Shown one piece after another: positions 43,482 to 50,143 of a DNA stretch of 64,000 bases (position 1 is its first letter; each line of letters opens with the position of its first letter). This DNA comes from an uncultured Clostridia bacterium (GTDB lineage Bacteria; Bacillota; Clostridia; Christensenellales; UBA1242), in assembly GCA_934777505.1 (NCBI GenBank), contig CAKVNM010000005.1, positions 1 through 64,000 of the forward strand, written 5' to 3'. The notes beneath the pieces were generated by a model. The model was not told the origin of the DNA, searched no databases, and saw only the letters and a list, made by a program, of their open reading frames with translations. Made by a program: the position numbers and the translations under genes.

Positions 43482-43598
43482 ATGAAAGTAAGACCATCAG
43501 TTAAACCAATTTGTAGTTCATGCAAAGTCATCAAGCGTGAAGGCAAAATCTATGTAATTTGCAGTAAATACAAAAAACATAAACAACGCCAAGGCTAA
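43482..43598 (+). CDS. rpmJ: 50S ribosomal protein L36 (bL36), zinc form
   Basis: 38 residues: MKVRPSVKPICSSCKVIKR start with zinc ligands C11, C14, C27 and H33. AAAGGAG 7 nt before the ATG. Last gene of the S10-spc run; the alpha-operon promoter starts six bases after its stop. Confidence 0.96.
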   Translation: MKVRPSVKPICSSCKVIKREGKIYVICSKYKKHKQRQG

Positions 43599-43603
43599 AA
43601 TGA

Positions 43604-43632
43604 ATGACAAAATCATGAAAATGGTTTATAAT
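43604..43632 (+). promoter_or_regulatory. alpha-operon promoter
   Basis: ATGACA (43604-43609), 17-bp spacer, TATAAT (43627-43632). The predicted start is near 43639. No terminator is seen between rpmJ and this promoter, so read-through is likely too. Confidence 0.8.
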
Positions 43633-43638
43633 AAAAGC

Positions 43639-43808
43639 GTGTGCTTATATATAAGACTATTATAGAAAGTATAATGGTTTCCACACTTTTATATATGAGC
43701 ACAATTAGCAAGTTTTAAATCTTGTAAAAAATTATCTAAACTTGCGTCAAAAGAGCGGCTGAATTACTTTTGATGCGAATTTTCAAAAAAAATTATTGGA
43801 GGAAAAAC
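43639..43808 (+). promoter_or_regulatory. Strongly folded alpha-operon leader RNA
   Basis: Three consecutive hairpins. H1: GTGCTTATATATAA (43641-43654)/TTATATATGAGCAC (43689-43702), 14 bp with one U-G pair, enclosing ACTATTATA (43656-43664)/TATAATGGT (43670-43678). H2: GCAAGTTT (43708-43715)/AAACTTGC (43738-43745). H3: TCAAAAG (43747-43753)/CTTTTGA (43767-43773). Then GGAGG before rpsM. H1 begins about two bases from the predicted 5' end. There is no T-tract, so translational control (S4 is encoded in the operon) or 5'-end protection is more likely than attenuation; this is inference. Confidence 0.7.
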
Positions 43809-44174
43809 ATGGCTCGTATTGCAGGAGTTGACTTGCCAAAAGAAAAAAGACTTGAAGTTGGCCTAACTTATGTTTATGGTATCGGTATCAACAAGTCAAG
43901 AGAAATCTTAGAGGCAACAGGCATTAGTCCAGATATTAGAGTAAAAGATTTATCAGAAGACGATGCAGCAAAAATTAGAGAATATATTGATAAGCACTTG
44001 GTAGTAGAAGGAGATTTGAAGCGTGATGTTGCTATGAACATCAAGCGTCTAACAGAAATCAACTGTTACCGTGGCATTAGACACAGAAAAAACTTACCTT
44101 GCAGAGGACAAAGCACTCGTTGTAATGCTCACACTGTTAAGGGTATTGCTAAAAAACGCGCTGCGAAAAAGTAA
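43809..44174 (+). CDS. rpsM: 30S ribosomal protein S13 (uS13)
   Basis: 121 residues. Head protein contacting P-site tRNA. MARIAGVDLPKEKRLEVGLTY start; GRGQST-type RGQSTRCNAHTVKG end. I start at 43809, directly after GGAGGAAAAAC; the in-frame ATG at 43770 lies in hairpin H3 and has no ribosome site. Confidence 0.97.
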   Translation: MARIAGVDLPKEKRLEVGLTYVYGIGINKSREILEATGISPDIRVKDLSEDDAAKIREYIDKHLVVEGDLKRDVAMNIKRLTEINCYRGIRHRKNLPCRGQSTRCNAHTVKGIAKKRAAKK

Positions 44175-44199
44175 TAATTTAAGGAGATAAAAATTTAAC

Positions 44200-44586
44200 A
44201 TGGCAGAAGTTAAAAAAAGAAAGAAAAAGGTTACTAAAAATTTAGACAAGGGTATGGCTCATATCCATGCATCTAACAACAACACTGTTGTAACAATTAC
44301 TGACGAACAAGGTAATGCAGTTAGTTGGTGTAGCGCTGGTAAACTTGGTTTTAGAGGTTCAAGAAAGAACACTCCATTTGCAGCAGGACAAGCAGCAGAA
44401 ATTGCTGGAAAAGCAGCAAAAGAACAAGGTATTAACAGTGTAGAAGTATTTGTTAAAGGACCAGGAAATGGTAGAGAAGCAGCAATTAGAGCACTTCAAA
44501 CTGCTGAACTTAACATCACATTAATTCAAGATGTATCACCAATTCCACACAATGGTTGCAGACCACCAAAAAGAAGAAGAATTTAG
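44200..44586 (+). CDS. rpsK: 30S ribosomal protein S11 (uS11)
   Basis: 128 residues. Platform protein near the E-site. HIHASNNNTVVTITDEQGN start and the C-terminal DVSPIPHNGCRPPKRRRI. AAGGAG upstream. Confidence 0.98.
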   Translation: MAEVKKRKKKVTKNLDKGMAHIHASNNNTVVTITDEQGNAVSWCSAGKLGFRGSRKNTPFAAGQAAEIAGKAAKEQGINSVEVFVKGPGNGREAAIRALQTAELNITLIQDVSPIPHNGCRPPKRRRI

Positions 44587-44604
44587 TTTAAAAGGAGTAA
44601 AACA

Positions 44605-45234
44605 ATGGCAAAGTATACAGACGCTGATTGTCGTTTATGCAGACGCGAAGGTTGCAAACTTTTCTTGAAAGGTGACAGATGCCTTACAAAGAAATGTGCA
44701 TTCGAACGCCGTCCACAAGCCCCTGGTATTCATGGTGCAGAAAATGCAAGAAAGAAAGTATCAGAATATGGCTTACAATTAAGAGAAAAACAAAAAGTTA
44801 AAAGAGCATACGGACCTCTATCAGAAAAACAATTTAGAGGCTACTATGAAAAAGCAGAAAGAACAAAGGGCAAGACTGGTGAAGTTATGCTTTCATTACT
44901 TGAAAGAAGACTTGACAATGTTGTTTACCGTTTAGGATTTGGCTCATCAAGAGCACAAGCAAGACAACTTGTAAATCACGGTCACTTTACTGTTAACGGC
45001 AAGAAAGTTAACATTCCATCTTATCAAGTAAAAGTTGGCGATGTTATTGCAGTTAAAGAAAACAAGAAAGACCTTGCAATCTTTAAAGACCTTAAAGATG
45101 TTAAGATTATCTTGCCAAAATGGCTTGAACTTAATAGTGCAGAACTTTCTGGAAAAGTTATCGCTAATCCACAAAGAGAAGATATTGATTTGAACATTAG
45201 AGAACACTTGATTGTTGAGTTGTACTCAAAATAG
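44605..45234 (+). CDS. rpsD: 30S ribosomal protein S4, zinc form (uS4)
   Basis: 209 residues. Primary 16S binder. N-terminal zinc site C9, C12, C26, C31 (CRLC ... C ... C). S4-type RNA-binding domain at about 95-155 (LERRLDNVVYRLGFGSSRAQARQLV). In other bacteria S4 represses its own mRNA; the folded leader at 43639 is the obvious site to test. AAAGGAG upstream. Confidence 0.97.
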   Translation: MAKYTDADCRLCRREGCKLFLKGDRCLTKKCAFERRPQAPGIHGAENARKKVSEYGLQLREKQKVKRAYGPLSEKQFRGYYEKAERTKGKTGEVMLSLLERRLDNVVYRLGFGSSRAQARQLVNHGHFTVNGKKVNIPSYQVKVGDVIAVKENKKDLAIFKDLKDVKIILPKWLELNSAELSGKVIANPQREDIDLNIREHLIVELYSK

Positions 45235-45265
45235 TGAATAAGTAAAAATTGGAGGAAAATTATTT

Positions 45266-46216
45266 ATGATGGAAATCGAAAAGCCAAGAATTACTTGTGA
45301 AGAAAACGAAAATGGCACATATGCTAAATTCGTTGTTGAACCACTTGAAAGAGGATACGGACTCACAATTGGCAACGCTCTAAGAAGAACACTTTTGGGC
45401 GCACTTCCTGGTGCTGCTCCAATCGCAATTAGAATCCAAGGCGTAGAACACGAGTTTTCTACTGTTAAAGGTGTTATGGAAGATGTTATTGACATCGTTC
45501 TAAACATCAAGAGTTTGGCAGTAAAAACAACAAGTTTGGACGAAAATTTTAGAACAACACTTAGAATTAAGAGAGATACTGCTGGCGAAGTTAAAGCAAG
45601 CGATATTGAACCTAATGACCAAGTAGAAATTCTAAACCCAGACCTTCACATCTGCACAATGGAGAATGTTCCATTCGAGATGGAAATCATCATTGGTCGT
45701 GGCAGAGGATATGTTCCAGCAGACGACAACAAAGATGAATCACAACCACTTGGATATATTGCAGTTGATAGCATCTACACACCAGTTAAGAAAGTTAACT
45801 ACTCAATCGAAGGTGCTCGTGTAGGACAAAAAATGGACTACGACAAACTTACCCTTGAAGTGGAAACCAATGGTACACTCTCAGCAAGAGAAGTAGTAAG
45901 TTTGGCAGCAAAGATTGTTCAAGACCACACTCAACTATTTGTTGACTTGGTTGAAAACATGAAGAATGTTAACATCTTGACAACTCGTGAAGAAGACAAA
46001 CAACAAAAAGTTCTTGAAATGACTATTGAAGATATGGACCTTTCAGTTCGTTCATTCAACTGTTTGAAGAGAGCAGGAATCAATACTATCGAAGATTTAA
46101 CAAAAAAGAGCAAAGATGATATGCTCAAAGTACGAAACTTAGGATTAAAATCATTAGAAGAAGTTATCAAAAAACTTGAAAGTTTTGGTTTTAGTTTGAG
46201 AGTAGACGAAGAATAA
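45266..46216 (+). CDS. rpoA: DNA-directed RNA polymerase subunit alpha
   Basis: 316 residues. N-terminal dimerisation domain with RGYGLTIGNALRRTLLGALPG (about 28-48) and C-terminal alpha-CTD (LSVRSFNCLKRAGINTIEDL, about 255-274; RNLGLKSLEEVIKKL) that contacts DNA and activators. GGAGG is 10 nt before the ATG at 45266; a second Met follows at once, so the start may be one codon later. Confidence 0.98.
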   Translation: MMEIEKPRITCEENENGTYAKFVVEPLERGYGLTIGNALRRTLLGALPGAAPIAIRIQGVEHEFSTVKGVMEDVIDIVLNIKSLAVKTTSLDENFRTTLRIKRDTAGEVKASDIEPNDQVEILNPDLHICTMENVPFEMEIIIGRGRGYVPADDNKDESQPLGYIAVDSIYTPVKKVNYSIEGARVGQKMDYDKLTLEVETNGTLSAREVVSLAAKIVQDHTQLFVDLVENMKNVNILTTREEDKQQKVLEMTIEDMDLSVRSFNCLKRAGINTIEDLTKKSKDDMLKVRNLGLKSLEEVIKKLESFGFSLRVDEE

Positions 46217-46231
46217 TAAGGAGATTAAATA

Positions 46232-46744
46232 ATGGCACAAATTAAAAAATTAAATAGACCAACTGACGAAAGATTGGCTATACTTAGAAACCAAGCATCT
46301 AATCTTCTTTGGTACGGAAAACTTGAAACTACACTTGAAAACGCAAAGGCTGTTAGAAGTTATGCAGAAAAACTTTTAACTCTTGCTATCAACTCATACG
46401 AAGATGTAGTAAAAGTTGAAAAAGAAGTTGTTGGAAGCAATGGAAAAAAGGCTAAGCAAGAAGTTTTGAACGATGGTCCAAAAAAACTTGCTGCAAGAAG
46501 ACAACTAACTGCAAAACTTTATGACTTGCAAGAACAAAGAGCACCAAAAGAAGCAAAAGCAGACTTTGTTAAGAGAACACAAGACATTAAACACCCACTT
46601 ATCGAAAAGATTTTTAATGTATATGCTCCAAAGTATGCAAAAAGAGCAGAAGAACTCGGTCAAAAGGGTGGCTACACCAGAATTATCAAGTTAGGCGCTC
46701 GCCGTGGCGATAACGCAGAAATGGCTGTTGTTCAATTAGTTTAG
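46232..46744 (+). CDS. rplQ: 50S ribosomal protein L17 (bL17) with insertions
   Basis: 170 residues against about 120-130 in most bacteria. The start (LNRPTDERLAILRNQASNLLW) and end (GGYTRIIKLGARRGDNAEMAVV) are conserved; extra material lies at about 58-85 (with KVEKEVVGSNGKKAKQE) and 96-122 (LQEQRAPKEAKADFVKRTQD). Tunnel-exit protein. Last gene of the alpha operon, followed by a terminator. Confidence 0.96.
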   Translation: MAQIKKLNRPTDERLAILRNQASNLLWYGKLETTLENAKAVRSYAEKLLTLAINSYEDVVKVEKEVVGSNGKKAKQEVLNDGPKKLAARRQLTAKLYDLQEQRAPKEAKADFVKRTQDIKHPLIEKIFNVYAPKYAKRAEELGQKGGYTRIIKLGARRGDNAEMAVVQLV

Positions 46745-46751
46745 TATTTAT

Positions 46752-46782
46752 AAAAAATCTCTTGAATTTAAGAGATTTTTTT
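46752..46782 (+). terminator. alpha-operon terminator
   Basis: Stem AAAAAATCTCTT (46752-46763) / AAGAGATTTTTT (46770-46781). Its T-run overlaps the -35 of the next promoter. Confidence 0.92.
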
Positions 46783-46809
46783 GTTATTTTTCAAAAATTA
46801 TGTTATTAT
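46781..46809 (+). promoter_or_regulatory. Promoter of the GT32 gene
   Basis: TTGTTA (46781-46786), 17-bp spacer, TATTAT (46804-46809). Confidence 0.7.
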
Positions 46810-46832
46810 TTCCTTGTACAAAAAGGAGTAAT

Positions 46833-47630
46833 ATGATAAAGAAAATACACTATGTTTGGCTTGGACAAAATCCAAAAGACAAGTTTGTGCTTGAAAAAAT
46901 AGAGAGTTGGAAAAAGTTTTGCCCAGATTATGAAATAATCGAGTGGAACGAAACAAATTTTGACTTGAACACTTGTAAATATGCACTGGACGCATATAAT
47001 CAAAAAAAATACGCCTTTGCGTCAGACTATATTAGAATTAAGGTTTTAAATGAGTTTGGTGGGTTGTATCTTGATACAGATGTAGAACTAATTAAGCCTG
47101 TTGATGAAATTTTGCAAGGCAATAAGTCTGTGATTGGGTTTGAAACAAAATCGTATCTTGCCACAAATTTTATTTATGCCGAACCACTTCAAGAGTGGCT
47201 TGAAAAATTGCTAAAATACTACCAAAAAACAGATTTTGTTTTGAAAAAAAGCAAAAATACTAAAAAAAACAAGGAAAAGAGCAAAAAGAAAGTAAAATTA
47301 AATCTTTTGCCAAATACATATTTGGTTACTGCGTTCTTAAACAAATATAATGGCTTGAAACTGTTTAGTCAAGAGCAGTTGCTTGATGACGGAATAAAAG
47401 TGTATCCACAGGATTATTTTTCGCCAAAAGATATGCAGACAAGAGAAGTAATACTTTCGCCAAACACTGTTTCTGTTCATCATTTTTCCGCTTCGTGGAC
47501 AGGAGAAAATTTTAACAAACAGCAAAAATTTGTAAGGGGCGTTAGAAAAGTTTTTGGAATAAAAATGTTCTCTCGATTTGAAAAAATGTATACAAAAATA
47601 ATGGTTAAAAAAATAAAGAAAATAATATAA
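46833..47630 (+). CDS. GT32-type (Och1-like) glycosyltransferase
   Basis: 265 residues. KIHYVWLGQNPKDK start, then FASDYIRIKVLNEFGGLYLDTDVEL, which holds the DxD metal/sugar-nucleotide motif (about 88-90), and HHFSASW near the end: the pattern of GT32 capsule or surface-polymer transferases. No membrane helix; very basic C-terminus, possibly membrane-associated. AAAGGAG 5 nt before the ATG at 46833; the upstream ATG at 46800 overlaps the promoter. Confidence 0.85.
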   Translation: MIKKIHYVWLGQNPKDKFVLEKIESWKKFCPDYEIIEWNETNFDLNTCKYALDAYNQKKYAFASDYIRIKVLNEFGGLYLDTDVELIKPVDEILQGNKSVIGFETKSYLATNFIYAEPLQEWLEKLLKYYQKTDFVLKKSKNTKKNKEKSKKKVKLNLLPNTYLVTAFLNKYNGLKLFSQEQLLDDGIKVYPQDYFSPKDMQTREVILSPNTVSVHHFSASWTGENFNKQQKFVRGVRKVFGIKMFSRFEKMYTKIMVKKIKKII

Positions 47631-47631
47631 A

Positions 47632-47662
47632 ACAAAAAAAGCAAATTAATTAATTTGCTTTT
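47632..47662 (+). terminator. Bidirectional terminator between two glycosyltransferases
   Basis: Palindrome AAAAAAAGCAAATTAA / TTAATTTGCTTTTTT. The TAA stop of the minus-strand gene (complement of 47646-47648) lies within the hairpin. Confidence 0.88.
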
Positions 47663-48461
47663 TTAATTCCAAATATTCGTTAATCAAATCTTTATACATA
47701 GGGAACGATTTTACAAACTGCTCAGTGTGCCAAGGTTTGATTCGTTTTAAAAAGAAATATTTGTTTCTTGCATTGCACATATGATGAACTACTATTTCGT
47801 TGTAGTATTTGCAATGATGTCTAAATTCGTTAAACTTTGATGGAAGCATAACTCTTGACTCAATGCTGTCATTCAAAGCGTCTTGGTCAACAAGGAACAT
47901 TCTCTTGGTTTTGCAAAGGTTTATAGCTTTATCGAACGCTTGGGTTTGTTTAAGCTTTTTTAAGTTTAGAAGCATTACACCTGCATTAAAATAGTTTTTA
48001 AAATATGTATGATTTCTAAGTCTAATATCTCTAACAACGCCCGCTTCATTGTCTTGAAGGTCGATATTATAAAGCGAAGCGATATCGCCGTTTACAATAG
48101 TGTCCGTGTCAAGATAAATAATTTTGTCAGGAAGCGTATCAATGTGAGTGGCAAGAAGCCTTAGCATAGTGTATGGGGTGAAATTAGTCTTTTGATTTTT
48201 TGAATCGCCTAGTTTTTCGTTGTACAAGTCTGTAACATCAAGTTTGGTTATTTCGACATTTTCGTTATATCGTTTGATGACTCCTTGCAAAAATTCGACT
48301 TGTTTGTCTTCAATAGGGACAAATCTTTCATCTTGGCTAGACAAATCCATTGTTAGAACATAAGCATGGATTGGCTCTTTGGTGTGCTTGGACATGCTAA
48401 GTAATGAAATTAAAAGCCCATCGAATACTTTTTTGTTGCCTGCATATAAAACATTAACCAT
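47646..48461 (-). CDS. GT8 family glycosyltransferase
   Basis: 271 residues. Standard GT8 layout: VLYAGNKKVFDGLLISLLSM start, KIIYLDTDTIVNGDI with DxD (about 117-119), FNAGVMLLNL (about 159-168), DQDALN (about 193-198) and a VHHMC/KPWH end with metal-binding His. Members add hexoses to lipopolysaccharide, teichoic acid or glycoproteins; the acceptor here is unknown. AAGGAG upstream on the minus strand; divergent from the GT4 gene. Confidence 0.92.
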   Translation of the reverse strand: MVNVLYAGNKKVFDGLLISLLSMSKHTKEPIHAYVLTMDLSSQDERFVPIEDKQVEFLQGVIKRYNENVEITKLDVTDLYNEKLGDSKNQKTNFTPYTMLRLLATHIDTLPDKIIYLDTDTIVNGDIASLYNIDLQDNEAGVVRDIRLRNHTYFKNYFNAGVMLLNLKKLKQTQAFDKAINLCKTKRMFLVDQDALNDSIESRVMLPSKFNEFRHHCKYYNEIVVHHMCNARNKYFFLKRIKPWHTEQFVKSFPMYKDLINEYLELKKQIN

Positions 48462-48479
48462 AATCTTCTCCTTAACTTT

Positions 48480-48509
48480 ATTCTACAATAAAATTGTTGT
48501 TTAAGTCAA
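48480..48509 (-). promoter_or_regulatory. Promoter of the GT8 gene
   Basis: Minus strand: TTGACT (complement of 48504-48509), 18-bp spacer, TAGAAT (complement of 48480-48485). Confidence 0.75.
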
Positions 48510-48523
48510 TCAATAAAATATAT

Positions 48524-48552
48524 TTTACATAAAGCGTAGAATTTGTTACAAT
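48524..48552 (+). promoter_or_regulatory. GT4 promoter, leaderless arrangement
   Basis: TTTACA (48524-48529), 17-bp spacer, TACAAT (48547-48552), then six bases to the ATG at 48559. The predicted +1 is the A of ATG; no Shine-Dalgarno site is present. Confidence 0.8.
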
Positions 48553-48558
48553 AGGCGT

Positions 48559-50073
48559 ATGGATAATAGCAATTTAGAAATTGATAATTCACAAAAGAAA
48601 ATTAATATTGGAATTTTTTGCGACTCATTTTTCCCAATGATTGACGGCGTTGTTAATGTTATGGACAACTATGCAAAAAGGCTGATAAAGTACGCCAATG
48701 TTATGGTTTTTGCGCCACAGGGCAGAGATAAGAATTTTAAGGACGACTTTCCTTACAAGGTTGTTAGATGTACAAAAAAATTCAAGTGTCCGGGACTAGA
48801 TTATGACTTGCCACTTCCAGAAATGGACAGCGATTTTATGGACGCAATCGAGCAAAGTAATCTTGACATTGTGCATATTCACTCGCCATTTTCGATTGGA
48901 AAAGTTGCGTTAAATTACGCCAAACAACACAAAATTCCTTGCGTGGCAACTTGTCACAGTCAGTTTAAAAAGGATTTTTACGAAGCTACAAAAAGCAATC
49001 TTCTAACTGGAATTATGATGAACAACATTATGCCAACTTTTGAAAAGTGCGAAGAATGTTGGGCGGTCAACAAGCAGGTTGCAAAACTTTATCATGACGA
49101 GTACAAACTAAAAATCATGCCAAAAGTTAAAAACAACGGAACGGAAATGAAGTATTATGACAACAAGCAAAAGGTGGACGAACTAAGAAAAAGTTTGAAT
49201 ATTGCTGACGATGAAAAAATTTTGCTTTTTGTTGGTAGATTGCACATTCTAAAAAACATTTTCTTTATTTTGGACAGTTTGGAATATTTGAAGCAAAAGA
49301 ATTTCAAATTCAAAATGATTTTTGTTGGAACTGGCCCAGACGAAAAGGAATTTAAAGCAAAAATTCACGAAAAAAATTTAGATAAAGATATTATTTTAAC
49401 TGGAAGAATTAGCGACAGAGAAACACTTGCAAAATATTTTAACATGGCGGACTTGTTTTTGTTCCCATCTCTATATGATTGCAGTTCGCTAGTGCAAATC
49501 GAAGCCGCATCACAAAAAACTCCAAGTTTGTTTTTGTATGGGGCAGTCACGAGTGGAACTTGCACCGAAAATGTCGATGCATATTTTAGCGAAAACGACC
49601 CAGAAAAGTATGCTGAAAAAATTATTGATATCTTTGCTAATACTGATGAATACAATCGAATTTGTCAAGGTGCGTTTGACAATCTTTATGTTTCGTGGGA
49701 CGAAGCGGTTGATAGAATTTATAACGACTATCTTGATGTTATCAAAAAGTACAAAGAAGGCTACTACACCAAACTTAAAAAGTATATTAAACTCAAAATA
49801 CCTGTAAAGAAAAAGGTGGTTAAAAAGCGTAAAAGTCAAGAGCAAAAAGACAAAAAATTGTTAGCCCAGCAAGAGAGAAAAAGCAAGGCTAATCAAAAAA
49901 AGCAACTCGCCGAACTGGTTAAAAAAGAAAAAAGAGCAAAGTTGACAAAGCAAAAAACCGAAAAAACTTTGGAACGCAAAACAAAAATTGGCGAGCAAAA
50001 ACAAAGGAAAATCAAGGAAAAGTTGATAAAATCAACAAAACTTCAAAACAAAAAACATGAAAGTAATCTTTAA
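48559..50073 (+). CDS. GT4 glycosyltransferase with basic coiled-coil tail
   Basis: 504 residues. GT-B fold: IGIFCDSFFPMIDGVVNVM (17-35) resembles glycolipid transferases that glucosylate diacylglycerol; ILLFVGRLHILKN (about 219-231) and LFPSLYDCSSLVQIEAA in the C-terminal lobe, with Asp in place of the first Glu of the usual E-x7-E. Residues about 415-504 are an added Lys/Glu/Gln helix (KKVVKKRKSQEQKDKK and similar), strongly basic, perhaps for binding acidic lipids or RNA. The start is fixed by the leaderless promoter. Single gene with its own terminator. Confidence 0.88.
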   Translation: MDNSNLEIDNSQKKINIGIFCDSFFPMIDGVVNVMDNYAKRLIKYANVMVFAPQGRDKNFKDDFPYKVVRCTKKFKCPGLDYDLPLPEMDSDFMDAIEQSNLDIVHIHSPFSIGKVALNYAKQHKIPCVATCHSQFKKDFYEATKSNLLTGIMMNNIMPTFEKCEECWAVNKQVAKLYHDEYKLKIMPKVKNNGTEMKYYDNKQKVDELRKSLNIADDEKILLFVGRLHILKNIFFILDSLEYLKQKNFKFKMIFVGTGPDEKEFKAKIHEKNLDKDIILTGRISDRETLAKYFNMADLFLFPSLYDCSSLVQIEAASQKTPSLFLYGAVTSGTCTENVDAYFSENDPEKYAEKIIDIFANTDEYNRICQGAFDNLYVSWDEAVDRIYNDYLDVIKKYKEGYYTKLKKYIKLKIPVKKKVVKKRKSQEQKDKKLLAQQERKSKANQKKQLAELVKKEKRAKLTKQKTEKTLERKTKIGEQKQRKIKEKLIKSTKLQNKKHESNL

Positions 50074-50100
50074 AAACTATGCTATTTGCATAGTTTTTTT
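50074..50100 (+). terminator. Terminator of the GT4 gene
   Basis: Stem AAACTATGC (50074-50082) / GCATAGTTT (50088-50096), T-run to 50100, directly after the stop. Confidence 0.92.
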
Positions 50101-50128
50101 GTAATAAGTTTTAATTTTTTTGCAAATG

Positions 50129-50137
50129 TGATAAAAT
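50129..50137 (+). promoter_or_regulatory. uvrC promoter, leaderless arrangement
   Basis: Extended -10 TGA-TAAAAT (hexamer 50132-50137) with a weak -35 (TTTTAA, 50109-50114). Six bases separate it from the ATG at 50144. No Shine-Dalgarno sequence. Confidence 0.65.
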
Positions 50138-50143
50138 TTAAAT

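Noticed and set aside
43670..43675. Second TATAAT as a further alpha-operon promoter
   Set aside because: It forms the inner arm of leader hairpin H1 and has no suitable -35; the pairing explains it better.
43770..43808. Upstream in-frame ATG for rpsM
   Set aside because: Falls inside leader hairpin H3; the ATG at 43809 follows GGAGG and gives the standard MARIAG start.
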